Assembly (NCBI GenBank): GCA_977006965.1
Contig: OZ345378.1
Coordinates: 2,046,001 to 2,110,000 of the forward strand
Direction of reading: 5' to 3'
DNA: 64,000 bases
Source: Phymatolithon calcareum
Taxonomy: Eukaryota > Rhodophyta > Florideophyceae > Hapalidiales
The translations under genes were made by a program, and so were the position numbers. Positions 50,903 to 62,113 of this stretch are shown one piece after another. Numbering within the stretch: position 1 is the stretch's first letter; each line of letters starts with the position of its first letter. A model generated the notes under the pieces. The model had not been told where the DNA came from and ran no database searches. It saw only the letters and a list, made by a program, of their open reading frames with translations.

Positions 50903-52108
50903 TTATGCCGCTACGCGAACATCAACACCGGCGGCCTCCAATAATGGAACAAGCTTGCCTGACTTGTGAAGATTCTGAGTTTCCTCATTTCCTCCGATAT
51001 GCTCCTGTCTGATGAACAGGTTAGGGGCGGTAGTTTGTCCAGTCTTCCGCTCCAGGGCAGCCACGAGATCTCCATAGTTGTCCATCTCGCTAATAACATG
51101 TTCTGCGTACTGCACTTCAAGGCTGCCAAAAAGTTCCTTCAGGGAAGCGCAGTACTCACATCCTTTTTTTGTAAACATTACAACGTCATCTTGACCCACC
51201 TTATCGCTGACGAAGTCGTCTGCCAATTCTGTGGCAGCCGCATCAGTCGAGATGTTACCCTTATGTAAACCGCATTCCTTCTGCGTCGCCTCCTCCCACC
51301 ACCAGCGTCCCTCACGCTCATGCTGGTTCGGAAGCACGGGGCGAGTGCACGGCTCACAGCCTATGGAGATGAAGCCCTGCTCGTGCAGCTTGTTGTAGGG
51401 GACTTCCATGACGCGAATCGTGCTCCACACATCGCTGGATGAAACATTCGCAAGTGGATTGTACTTGAATAGATCGCTGCCATCAACGCCCTTGAATGCA
51501 GGGTCAAGCTGAAGAATTGGAATGTTTGTGCGTGTTCCGGGACTCTGGTCCTTACGCTGACCGGTGATCCAGGCACGTAGCGTCCCGAGCTTCTTCCGCA
51601 GCGGACGCACTTTCCGCACGCGGCAGCACTCCTGGTGACCGTCTTCGTAGAAGGAAAACATGCCCTTCTCGTTCACCAATTCCTTCACCTCCTCCGTGTC
51701 TGGAAAAGTGTACTCGATTTTGATTCCATAATGCTTTTCAACCTCTGCGTAGAAGCGGTACGTCTCCGGATGCAAACGTCCAGTGTCGAGGGCGAAAACG
51801 CGGTACGGCTTCTTGGTACGAGATGCATACTCAATGAGGACAACATCCTCAGCACCGGAAAAGGCAATGGCAACATCACCCGGGAATGTGCTCAGGGCGT
51901 GATCGATGATCTCCGTGGGGGTCTTTTTCTGCGATCCCGTTGCAGCAGCCCATTGCTCACCTAGTTTCACCATATCGTCAGTGACAACCGAACAAATAGC
52001 AGCACGACGGGGATTCAGGTGCGCTGCACGCGGAGTACGGGCACATTTGTGCACGACTTGGGTGGCTGTGCCGAGGAAGAGGGACGTAGAAGATGCAAAT
52101 CCGAACAT
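50903..52108 (-). CDS. APR: Plastid APS reductase, plant type with C-terminal glutaredoxin domain
   Basis: A 401-residue intronless protein. Residues 1-45 are a plastid-type transit region. The reductase domain (about 62-290) shows [26 protein letters not shown], the 4Fe-4S cysteines C161/C162 and C251/C254 ([17 protein letters not shown]) and the catalytic KECGLH (C279). Residues about 305-401 form a glutaredoxin domain: [12 protein letters not shown] (C317, C320) and [19 protein letters not shown]. The enzyme reduces adenosine phosphosulfate to sulfite, with glutathione as the electron source through the C-terminal domain, the first committed step in cysteine supply. The frame is open to 52354, but Met at 52108 opens the transit sequence. 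Convergent with DDX1. Confidence 0.92.
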   Translation of the reverse strand: MFGFASSTSLFLGTATQVVHKCARTPRAAHLNPRRAAICSVVTDDMVKLGEQWAAATGSQKKTPTEIIDHALSTFPGDVAIAFSGAEDVVLIEYASRTKKPYRVFALDTGRLHPETYRFYAEVEKHYGIKIEYTFPDTEEVKELVNEKGMFSFYEDGHQECCRVRKVRPLRKKLGTLRAWITGQRKDQSPGTRTNIPILQLDPAFKGVDGSDLFKYNPLANVSSSDVWSTIRVMEVPYNKLHEQGFISIGCEPCTRPVLPNQHEREGRWWWEEATQKECGLHKGNISTDAAATELADDFVSDKVGQDDVVMFTKKGCEYCASLKELFGSLEVQYAEHVISEMDNYGDLVAALERKTGQTTAPNLFIRQEHIGGNEETQNLHKSGKLVPLLEAAGVDVRVAA

Positions 52109-52724
52109 GTCTGGTTTCGTTGCAACTATTCTTTCTGGAGCTTGTACTCGAAGGCAAATGGGCGTTAAGAAATGCTCTGTTTCGCAACAGACCAAAGGTC
52201 TTATTGCCTGCTTCAAGTTCTTATCTATTCTTGGAACGCCACAAATGCCCTGTTGACTGGGATCGAATTCGTCGGTAATCACGACGAAGAGGACCGCAGA
52301 ACATGCATTTGCATCACTGCGGTAATGATGATTCCAAGTGAAATGCGGCCACAATGAACATATGCTTTGATCTCCGGCTCGCCAATGTCCAATCTGTTCG
52401 CATTGATTGGCACGATCTGTAAACCATAAATCTCGTAGAAATGCACAAGTGTGTCTTGTAAATTGCTCACTGTAATTGGTCGAGAAAATGTAAATTTCTT
52501 CTGATCGGATACAACATTACAATATGATATTTGCTGTAATTGATCCCTCTGCAATTACATTTCGGACGCCGGCGATCAAAACATCGAAATCCGTACAGAC
52601 GGATCACATAACAAAATTAGACGTCCGCCGTGCCTCTGCTTGAGGTTTATGCTTGCAGCCCATTGCGGAAGAGTTTGCATGCAGATTGCAGGACAGCGCT
52701 GCAGCATACATTACCCGTTGAAGA
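52109..52724. promoter_or_regulatory. Divergent spacer between APS reductase and L1-domain gene
   Basis: About 616 bp contains both 5' leaders. No motif identified. The in-frame extension of the APR frame to 52354 looks like leader sequence. Confidence 0.3.
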
Positions 52725-54115
52725 ATGGTAGGCACCCTGTTGTCTGCGACAGCGCCCCAAAAGTCAGTCGAACAAGTGGCAGAGAAGGCCAACTCGGCAA
52801 AGCCTGCGGAGTCAAATGTCGCGAAGAAACGGCGAGGAAAGAAGCGCAGAGCTAAAGTTTCAGTCCCAGAGAAGGAAAACTTGGCAAAGCCTGCGGCATC
52901 AAATATCGTGACAAGAGCGAGCGCAAGGAAAAGCGAAGCTAAAGTTTCAGACCCCAATGCAACCTCTACTGCCATCTCTCTAGAGAATGCAACTGTCCCT
53001 GTGAGTAAGACCATCAAGAAGATCGATACAGGAAGGAAACGTCCGTCTAGGAGACGCAGACGAGCTTTGAGAGCGGCTCAGTCGAACAGGAGCGAGGTCA
53101 GCACGCCGCAGTCAGGTGCGATATTTGAAGGTATTGAGGAATCAATTGTGAGTGGCGCAGTTCAGGCGTTAATGAAAGATTTTAAAGACAAGCACCATGA
53201 TGCCAACGACAATACCACTCCGGCGGGCGCGGTTCGACTGATTGATGATGATACGAAAGTGTCGCTTGTATTTAACCTCAAGGTTCCACCGAGCAACCCG
53301 AGGTTCAAACCGAAAAGAATGTACGTTGACTTCGATAACTATTGTTGCCACCAGAATGTCTGTGTCACATATTCTCTAACTCTTGGTCTGTTCTTGCGCG
53401 TTGCACTTTAATGATATTGTACGACGTGTTGTCGTGGATATCTATTCCTTCGTTTTGTTCTTGTTTTTAATTTTGGTCGAGCAGAGAATTGAAACACTCA
53501 CTTCACAAGGAGCAGTCTGACATATGCATGTTTGTCAAAGACCCCGCGGAATTAGTCACTGTTCTTCTTGACAAATTGGGGTACGGCGGCGTAACTCGAG
53601 TGATGGGAATTGCGGAATTGAAGACAGATTTCAATACTCACGAGCGGCGACGTACGCTGGGATCGACATATGATTCATTCCTGTGTGATGCCAGAGTTAT
53701 CCCATCGATGCCGAAATTGCTGGGAAACTTTTTCTCTAAATCTAAGAAAACGCCTCTCGAAGTGGATTTGGATCGAAAGTTGCCGGACGTCATTGAGCGG
53801 GCTGTCAAATCAACGAGCCTCCACATGCCGACAGGTACTTGTACAACTGTTCACATCGGCAGAACACGCTTCACCACGGAGCAGCTCGTTGAGAATGTTA
53901 TGAAGGCCATTCCGCGGATAGTTGCTACTGTGGAGAATGGGATTGACAATATCCAGTCTGTGCATATCAAGACGACGCGGTCGAAGTCGTTGCCACTGTA
54001 TGTTTCTCTCCCAACAGCGGTGAATATCGCTCCGAAAAAGAAGGAAAAACCGGAACGGTTCAGTCTAGAAGACACGCCCGAAGAGAAGAAAGCTGAGGAC
54101 GCAATGAAGGACTAG
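52725..54115 (+). CDS. Ribosomal-L1-domain protein, ribosome biogenesis type (RSL1D1/UTP30-like)
   Basis: Join of 52725-53320 and 53485-54115; intron 53321-53484 (164 nt, donor GTACGT, acceptor GCAG, CTAAC branch), 408 residues. The N-terminal about 140 residues are a basic tail with two related segments of the form EKxNxAKPAxSN (about 20-31 and 49-60). The L1 domain follows: AVQALMKDF, LVFNLKVPPSNPRFKPKRI, then, across the junction, ELKHSLHKEQSDICMFVKD, VMGIAELKTDF, YDSFLCDARVIPSMPKLLG and CTTVHIGR. The order fits the RSL1D1/Cic1/UTP30 family of nucleolar ribosome-assembly factors, not the cytosolic L10a protein. The perfect frame across the splice (KPKRI|ELKHSL) supports the intron. Confidence 0.87.
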
Positions 54116-57100
54116 TACACAGATACGAAAGCTAGGAAATCCGCAAGAAAACTGGCTGCTGTCGTACTGGACTCTTTATTGCTGCCATAAGCATCGCTGG
54201 GTATCGGTAGGAGAGAAGGAGAAATACTTACAGTACTAAATTTGTGCACCCTTTCTTTAACGTTGAGGAAAGGCTACAGTAGCCTTTCGAAGGAGGTAAA
54301 TTTTCAGTTTTTTTGTGAGCAAGTCGAGATGACCGGTGACGTTTTCCTTGCTTTCTTTCTTTATTGCAGAAGGCGTTAATTTAACGCCAAAACTTACCCT
54401 AGCGCAAATTCTCATTGCTCAAAAATTGGAGTATCTCTACGGGTCTCTCCCTGCACAGATCTTCTTCCGTTTTGCAACACACTTCCAATGAATTGCCGTT
54501 GAGAGGCAGCCCGACCAGAACAGCGAAGGATTAGGTGCTCCACTGTCTCCTTGACGCCATACGGGCACACCTTATACACTAGGTCGTATTGTAGCGGTTC
54601 ATCCTCGCTGTATCCGTGGTGAAAGTATGCCACAATCGGACAGCAATTCACTATGAGATGGTGGAGTACCACCTCTACACGTCTCTGTGAGATGTAGCTA
54701 GGTCACTGGTTTGCTTCTACTTGGCGGTTTGACAATGGATCGTGCCGTTTCCATTTGAGAGATATCGCTTGATGCGACACCAGACTCGATTCCCAAAATG
54801 GACGTTTCCCTTACGACGGAGATGCACGTGGACACAAATTTGGGTGCAGTCAGCCTAGTACGGCAAAGTCGCACACGCCACTCCCCAATCTTTCCCTTTG
54901 CTTCATGTATTCGCACCCAGATTGATGGCCAAGTCACAGTCGCCGCCTGACGACGACGCTGACATCGTTCGTCTCCGCATTCTTTTCCCTTTTTCGCTTC
55001 GCTGTTCGTCATTCAGTGTCCCTACGACGCCAGCGATGCCCTCGTTGGTCCATCTGAAGGTCAAACCGACAGATACACTGCAAGTACCGCGCGCAGAAAG
55101 TCCGGGGACGTCGCCTGACACACGTACTGCACCCTAGGGTAGTACTGTACTTGACCGAGTTGCAAAAGTAGGTACAATAGTAGGAATGTTAACGAGGTGC
55201 GGCCTTCGCACCCTTTGATCGCCAACTTATCTCCCCTTGGCTCTTCAACATCGCGCAGATCGTTGAGGACTCAATGAGGAGAAAGTATGCTGCAGGTTGA
55301 GACGGGACTCTTGTTGATGGGCCATGGATTCGATTAGTCAGTCTTTTCCCTATGATTATTTTATGAAGACGAATTGAACCAAGGCATTCCCCTCATTGAG
55401 CTTTGGATCCCAATCTGCTGTAAGTAGAGCATCTGTTTTCAGTACGACCATCCAAACTGGACACCTGCCTAATGCACTACTGTAGTTCATGAAAGTGGAG
55501 CTTGTGAGAGTACTAGTCTCGCAAGCCACTGTAGTAGCAGAAGTACACGTGCTGAAGGATAATTGCTGGTCGCGGAACCAAGATGGCAACTCGCCATCCA
55601 ATTGGATGCACTCCAGGAAAGATGCTCGGAACAAGACGATTTAAATTTGTGGGTACTGTATTGATGATCAAGCTCATGCTGAAGAGTTTGGAATGGTCCT
55701 GTTTTCTTGAGAGTGACACGTGACTCCTGCGGTCCAGCAAAGTGTGCGCTATAGTGATCAGTGGAGATTGTCAACGCATCACCAACGCATCGGGGTCCTC
55801 TAAGCAGGTTGCATTCAATGCCCCCGAGCCAGGAGTCTCGGTCACAAGCTGGACGAACGTTTCTACGTCGTTCCGAAGGGGCCCGGACACGATTCGTGCT
55901 TGAGTCGCAACCCTTTCTGAAAATCACTTGTTGGTGGAAACAATACCAGGTCTGCGACGCTGGGCGGTGCGCGAAATCCCAGGCAGTAGAATATCATCAT
56001 CATCATCATGTTCTAATGATCATCGTAATCACCAGCGCAATGTGTTTTTCCCATCACATCAATTGCTACCTACTGCGGTATCCTCCTGTACTTGAAGTTG
56101 AATATACAACTGCAGTATGGATGACTGGGATTCGCATCGTTCACATGCAGAGTTTACTCTGCCTCTCTAATGGAAAATCGAGATCTTCGGGATCATACGA
56201 AGACCGGCGAAAAAGCGCAAGACACGTTTCCCAGCTGAGAAGACAATGTGAGGGCAGCACGGCGGAGCGTTGTGACATCCCTGGTAGACAAGTGCAGATC
56301 ACATTATTTCACTGCACTGGCCGTAAAAGGATCCAGGACAAATCTAAGCCGAATCATTCGGTTGCGGGACAAGCATAATGATGCTCAGCGATCATCGCTG
56401 GGAAGCATCATGTTTTTGCATTGGTGCGTCTCCTATGATACTGTAGGTTCTGCGCATTCGTACGTTCATTGATTTGCTTTCCTGATCATACAATTACTAC
56501 ACCCGATCGTTGCACTAAACGGATCGTCAAAACAAGTTCGAATTTTAAACGGGGGACCTCGAGATTGAACTTGTGCACAAAACAGGTGCGAAACGGAGCT
56601 TTCGAAAATCTGGAAGGAGCACCCGCCGTGACTCATCACGTCTCGTGACGAGAGTCAGCAAATATATTTTCAAAAAATCTTCAACTTGTTTGACAAAACA
56701 ACTACAGGAATGTAACATAAACATCACAGCAATGGATGCCGATCAATATGTCACGCAATTATGCCCCGTTGGAAACGGCGCACTGGCGATGTCAGTCATC
56801 AAAATCACAAATCATTTGATACATCTCATGCATAGCAGGGTATTCTCTCAAAACTTCGTAAATTCTATCATAAATAAAGAATAGACGTCCAATTTCCAGT
56901 GCGCCCGCAGACACGATTGGCCAAATCGAAAATGTCACTCGTCAAACACCGGACCGATAGGGCATTTCGACATAACTTTTGGGGCATACACTTCTCGGCA
57001 CCCAGCCACCGAACAATACAGCACATTCGCCACCACGACCACGCCTGTCCGTGCACACCCACTCCATCAAACGCACACTTCTCGTCTCGACGTCGTCTTC

Positions 57101-57219
57101 CTCCCCGACGCAGTCGTCCTTGCCACGCGGGGCAACTGCAGTTGAAGCGCTGCTCTTTGCAGTGAAATTCTGAACCATAACCTGTGCATTCTGGGAAGCG
57201 TATCAAACCTTCCCGCGCG
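54116..57219. other. 3.1-kb gap with a retroelement remnant
   Basis: Apart from the LINE-like fragment at 54412-54672, I see only short frames without motifs on both strands. A short ATC trinucleotide run is at about 55995-56010. Sequence from about 56870 is the leader region of the Sel1-like gene. Confidence 0.4.
54412..54672 (-). mobile_element. Non-LTR retrotransposon C-terminal fragment (degenerate)
   Basis: The minus frame contains YKVCPYGVKETVEHLILRCS followed by a basic helix (GRAASQRQFIGSVLQ). This has the spacing of the C-x2-C...ET..H....C tail that follows the RT/RNase H region of many LINE proteins, with the second Cys replaced by Gly. No RT domain is present nearby, so it is a dead 5'-truncated piece. 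Confidence 0.45.
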
Positions 57220-59736
57220 ATGAGTGGGCTCATCGACACCGCGCCAGCATGGTTGAAGAATGCTGTTGCTGACTTTATGCATACCGCTCCACTTCTGCAA
57301 TTGGAGAACGGTTTTGATGGATGGCCTGCCTGGCTTGAGCAGGCATGCAATCGCGCCCTGTGGCGTCCCAATCGATCATGGCGCAAGCTCATGGATACAT
57401 GCAAGGCATCAAGCCAAGTTCGTGGTGTTGCTGCGTTGTCTCAGACTCGAAATGATATTATTATCATGATCATTAATTCCGTGTATCGTGCAGCGGAGGA
57501 AAATCATCGGCGACGCGTCTCCCCGCAAAGGAAACCAAATGAACGGGAGATTATGCATCAAGTGCAAATGGCAATTGCTAAACAGCGTCTCCATGAACCT
57601 CGCGCACTCACACTTTCACTCTTGATTGACTTCTCATTTCGCTTATCGGCGTATGTCGACTGTTGCATTGATGAATGTGCTAAGGATGAAGTTCGCAAGG
57701 AACAGGCCATTCGGAAGATTGAGGAAGAGCTTGGAGTACTTGACATGCGTCCAACTGTTGGAACTTTGGGTGAATTTTCGCTCTACATGGAGCAGTTTAT
57801 GCAATCGAAAAAATGGCTTCCCTGGTATGAGGAAGTCCCTAAAATCCGCAACCAAGTTGTTATACAGGCTCGAGAAGCTGCCATCTTGTTCTGCGGTTCT
57901 ATTCCCGGCCCGCAGATGAATCCGGCGATGGGAATCCATGCATTTGTACAGAGACCTCAGTCGAGCACCAGTTCTATTGATAACTGGCTTATTTCACTGT
58001 TGGACGCTAAATATCTGCCCAAATGGGAAGTTCTTACGGCCATGTATTCCTCCGCTCTCAGCACTGGACAAGGTGAAGAGGAGGTACTTTTGGAAGAGTT
58101 GTCTCGACGTGTTGTCGGATCCGCCCTGGAGTCTGTTCTCGATCGTTCGGATAAGGTGGATCCCATGCAAGCTACATTGGCCGACCTTGTGCCTGAAATT
58201 CTGAGCAGACAGTGCGTCCGCACGCCGGGCAATCTAACTTTCCGAATGCTGCTCGAACTGTACATCTACCTGTCAGTATTTCGGACACATCTCGTTGAAT
58301 TCTTCTACGCAAAAGATTTGCCAAGCCCTGACAAAATCCATACCGTCGTCGCCTTATTCGGTCAAGCTGTGGACCGGATTGCGGAAATCCGCTACATTCT
58401 ACGTCCAGAGCAAAACATGGTACTAATGCAGTGGAGCATTTCATCTATTGATAGACCGTCGCCGGCTCCCCCGTATGCTACCGCTCGAAGCCCGCAGGAA
58501 TGCATGCAGTACAAGAAGTCTGCAATCGGCGCTGTTCTCGGGCGTGTGTTCATAAGATTTACCAACAGGGCTGGTCATTTTGGCGACTTTGGCCCACAGG
58601 GTATTACAACGTATGACCCGCTTACCTATGCCGCAATTATTGCTGAGTGGGACCCCAGTCTTGCATTGACTATCGTCGATGTGTTCATGCGCATTGATAA
58701 TAATGTGCGATCACGATTCAGCAGTGGGAGGGGCGAAGGCGTTGATTTGTACATGTACCGTCGAATTCTGGTGTGCGACGCTGCCAAGGAAAATTGTGGC
58801 GGGAATTTGAAAGCGGCTGGTGCTATTTTGGCGAAACTACACCCCGTTTGGGAAGTGTGTAACGCAGACAAAGCAATAGGAAGTGTTACCCTACAAGGAT
58901 TGGAGTTTATGCGTGTCGCTGTGGAGCGCGGCAACTTTGAAGCGGCTACTTTTTATGGACTCATGTTGTCAAGTCCCGGATGGGCAAATGTGCGGCGAGC
59001 GGTGGGAATGGAGCAACAGGTGGAACAGGGAATTCGACTGATTAAGGAGGCTTTGGACAGTGGTGATTACTCTGCCTCCATCGACCTTGCGAATATTATC
59101 ACGTCCGTACCACCGACTGCGGCAAGACCGAGAAAATATTCAAAAGGATTGATAATGGAAATCATGACATCCATGCGCGAAGCGGCGAATTACTCACCCG
59201 TGGCAGCACTCTTCCTTGGCTTCATATATTCGCTGGGCGGATGCGGCATGCAACCGGACTGCGACGCGGCGGCGACAGCATACGAAAGGGTATTAAGCAT
59301 GACCGACGTGACAGCGGCGACGCGCGCTCACGCAATCAATAATTTGGCCATTCTGCTGACAATGGGAAAGAAGAGTCCACCGGCAAATGATACGCGTGCC
59401 GCTGAATATCTTGTGATGGCATCGTTGGCTGGGAATATCAAGGCGAAAACTAATCTGGCCGCCATGTATTGCTACGGAGTTGTGGGAATCACTAGAAGTT
59501 TAAGTGCAGCCGAATCGGTGTATCGAGACTTCTTCGCGTGTACTAAGGGGCTTAAGCCGGTTTGTATAATTCAGAAGAGCCCTGAAGCGCCTGTGGTTCA
59601 CGTGACACAGGTGCATGTCGATCGGTCAAGACAAGAGCAGTTCTGCAAATCTGTGGGGACAGTTGGGGCGCCCAGTGTACCGCAGTCGTTTGGCGAGGTG
59701 CTACAAATGGAGACATTGCCCTGTCCTGCGCAATAG
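57220..59736 (+). CDS. Large Sel1/TPR-type helical repeat protein, unknown role
   Basis: An 838-residue intronless protein with no signal peptide. The N-terminal 500 residues are mostly helical, with no motif I recognise (MSGLIDTAPAWLKNAVADFM ... GPQGITTYDPLTYAAIIAEW). The C-terminal part (about 560-790) has Sel1-like units: AVERGNFEAATFYGLMLSS, then GIRLIKEALDSGDYSASIDL, AANYSPVAALFLGFIYSLGG, AAATAYERVL and YLVMASLAGNIKAKTNLAAM followed by YCYGVVG. The A..G...A...LG..Y pattern is typical of Sel1 repeats, which act as protein-binding scaffolds, often in ER quality control or signalling. The start at 57220 was chosen over 57184 because it begins the regular sequence. Function not assignable. 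Confidence 0.75.
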   Translation: MSGLIDTAPAWLKNAVADFMHTAPLLQLENGFDGWPAWLEQACNRALWRPNRSWRKLMDTCKASSQVRGVAALSQTRNDIIIMIINSVYRAAEENHRRRVSPQRKPNEREIMHQVQMAIAKQRLHEPRALTLSLLIDFSFRLSAYVDCCIDECAKDEVRKEQAIRKIEEELGVLDMRPTVGTLGEFSLYMEQFMQSKKWLPWYEEVPKIRNQVVIQAREAAILFCGSIPGPQMNPAMGIHAFVQRPQSSTSSIDNWLISLLDAKYLPKWEVLTAMYSSALSTGQGEEEVLLEELSRRVVGSALESVLDRSDKVDPMQATLADLVPEILSRQCVRTPGNLTFRMLLELYIYLSVFRTHLVEFFYAKDLPSPDKIHTVVALFGQAVDRIAEIRYILRPEQNMVLMQWSISSIDRPSPAPPYATARSPQECMQYKKSAIGAVLGRVFIRFTNRAGHFGDFGPQGITTYDPLTYAAIIAEWDPSLALTIVDVFMRIDNNVRSRFSSGRGEGVDLYMYRRILVCDAAKENCGGNLKAAGAILAKLHPVWEVCNADKAIGSVTLQGLEFMRVAVERGNFEAATFYGLMLSSPGWANVRRAVGMEQQVEQGIRLIKEALDSGDYSASIDLANIITSVPPTAARPRKYSKGLIMEIMTSMREAANYSPVAALFLGFIYSLGGCGMQPDCDAAATAYERVLSMTDVTAATRAHAINNLAILLTMGKKSPPANDTRAAEYLVMASLAGNIKAKTNLAAMYCYGVVGITRSLSAAESVYRDFFACTKGLKPVCIIQKSPEAPVVHVTQVHVDRSRQEQFCKSVGTVGAPSVPQSFGEVLQMETLPCPAQ

Positions 59737-62113
59737 CGCTTGTAATTAGGACGTTGCCTACTAGGAAGGAGCATCAAGTATGCTTGACAAGTTGATTACT
59801 AACGACTACTAGTACTAGTACATTGGCAAGAATTGATGATTCAGCAGACGGATAATGAATAAAATAAACCCGACTTCTTGCTTGAGCAATTTCTGAACCG
59901 CCTCTCCAATGGAGAACCTTGTTGGAGAGTCGCGAAATGGATAACACAGAGCCGAGAGGAATGGGTGCACAGATGCATTGCTTGCCCGTGGCGCACGCAC
60001 CAGTAACCTCATTGCATACGTTATAACGTAGCGCGTATACGCGCTTCTTCGTCCAGGATCCAAACAAACCCGACCTTGTGTCGGCACGTTTCGCGTTGTG
60101 GTTGTGCGCGTCACGCTCGTCGAACACGCCGAACCGATGAGGAATGACGCAGCCGGGAAGCCGACCGAAAGGCCACGGCCCGTCGATCGCCTTTCCCGCG
60201 AACTGCTGAGTTACGTCGGCGTGCCGTTTGGTGAGACGTACAGTACAGTTTGACAGTTAGTGAGGAAACGGGACAGTTTACGATAGGGACAGCGCAGAGC
60301 GTGCGCATGCCGGGGCCGTATGATTACAAATGGTGCCGCAAGCGTGTCACGATGAGCGGCACGGCGTCCAAGTCGAAACGTTTCAAACAAGGTGCGTAGA
60401 AAGATTTTTCACTTCATTAAAATTTTGGGAAACTTTGGGAAACGGCGATTCATTCAAAAAATATGTAGAGCAATGACCTCGCCCGTTTGCATTGCTGGGG
60501 TGAGGATCTCGAAAAGGTCCGCGGTCCAGACCCGATCGGACAGCTGAATTTCGTGCATAGTTGATACATACAGATGTACGTGCCGATCTGCAATTGGCCT
60601 GCTCACTGGGGTGGAACGGAGAGGAGGTGTTTCATACAGTTGACGCAACTCGAACGTGTGGGCGACCCTTCCATGCAAACGTGGAGGCGGGTTGGCGGCA
60701 GCCGACGCTGACGACTGTGTACTGTACGGTGTGCAGCATGCTGAATTCCACACTCACTTCGATCATCGAACTGGAGAAAAATATTGCGGCACTTTTTTGC
60801 TGTATACTGCAGTTATACACGTACCCTTAAAATTGAATAATTTTAGGGCTATACAGATCTGGTCAATGCAGCTCCGTGCAGCATTGCGGATTTTGTGTAT
60901 ACAGCGGCTGCAGCTATGGCGGTTCGCCTGTGCTATATCCTAAAACTTGTTGACCTGGGATCTACAGTCATCGCCTGATGCAGATTGTAAGTCGCAGTGA
61001 TATTATCCGAAAGAGAGACGTTTCCGCGGGCTGGAGTTTTGCCGCAAAAGCGTTTTCTTCCTTGACAACAGCTGTACGCTGACAAGGATGCGGCAAAGGC
61101 GGTCCTCCGGCGAACGTGCTGCAAACTTGGGCGCAGAAACCCCAGTCTAAGATTGCGCCCAGCTGAAGTTGCCTGTGTTGGCATTTTGTGGCACTTCCTG
61201 CTATATCAGAAGAGCAAGCCATGCCTTCAAATCGAATGAAGTCGACAATTACACGGTGATGAGGCGATCGAACAAATCACTAGGAAATCATAAGATGGAT
61301 TGACTGAATCCTTCCTGTACCCTCTTTTGCGAAGTACTAAATTGTGTTCTTCTGGGATTACCACAGGGTGCTAATGGAGGCCTCTTCTCCGTCTGTAATG
61401 AAATAGTTTTGCAAAACAGACTTCAAGTCATAGAAAATCCTGTTCGTATTTTCCTGATCACCGGGGAAGCACACCATCATTTGGGCCCAAATAAACCATA
61501 TACTGTAATTGTCGGGTCAAAATGCTCCCATGCTCCCAGTGATAAGCAATGGCCCAAGTATTGTACATGAATCAAATTTCGATCAGACGTAATTTGATTC
61601 ATGTACAGTACAGGCTGTATTTGCTCTCTCTGTTCCCGAGAGATGCATAGGTCAACGAATTATGTCAGAGTGCTAACGCGTACAAAAAACGCCCATGGGC
61701 GCACAAGACATGGATTTAGCTTAAGCTGTTGCGCAAGTCCTTTTCGTACAGTAGGACACTGGACAGCGTAAATTACTATACCGAATGGGTTCGGCATCAT
61801 CGATTAAACACTCCAGTAAGTTCGGAGCAAATTCAGACACCGCAACCAATCTTGTATCGAAGTATGGTAACATTACAGTAGAATGTGTGTAATGCTCCAA
61901 TTTGCACTGCGCGCTGAATTATGCACAGCTATAAAACTAGTTTATTTTCTTGGCGAAAAATAACAAATTTGTTATTTTTAATTAGTGAAGATCTAATTAT
62001 TCATGATTGTACTGTAAAGCATATGGTTGAGATTAGGTTAGTCATTCGATCTCCACACTTGCCTCTTCCACGCAGAGGAAACGCCAGTACATCCGTCGAA
62101 TATCTTCGCAAAG
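59737..62113. other. 2.4-kb gap with short inverted repeats and one short candidate exon
   Basis: No full gene recognised. At 60307-60391 a short frame (MPGPYDYKWCRKRVTMSGTA and a basic end) stops next to a GTGCGT donor-like site, so it could be a first exon, but I could not find a partner exon. Hairpins lie at 61563-61578/61591-61606 (GTACATGAATCAAATT) and 61956-61979 (perfect palindrome AAAAATAACAAA/TTTGTTATTTTT). The end is the RsfS 5' leader. Confidence 0.4.
61563..61606. repeat. Perfect 16-bp inverted repeat
   Basis: GTACATGAATCAAATT and its exact reverse complement are separated by 12 bases. It is similar in size to the other hairpins in noncoding parts of the window but unrelated in sequence. 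Confidence 0.65.

Noticed and set aside
59774-60127. A 117-codon minus ORF after the Sel1-like gene
   Set aside because: No family resemblance, and two overlapping minus frames of similar length suggest chance.
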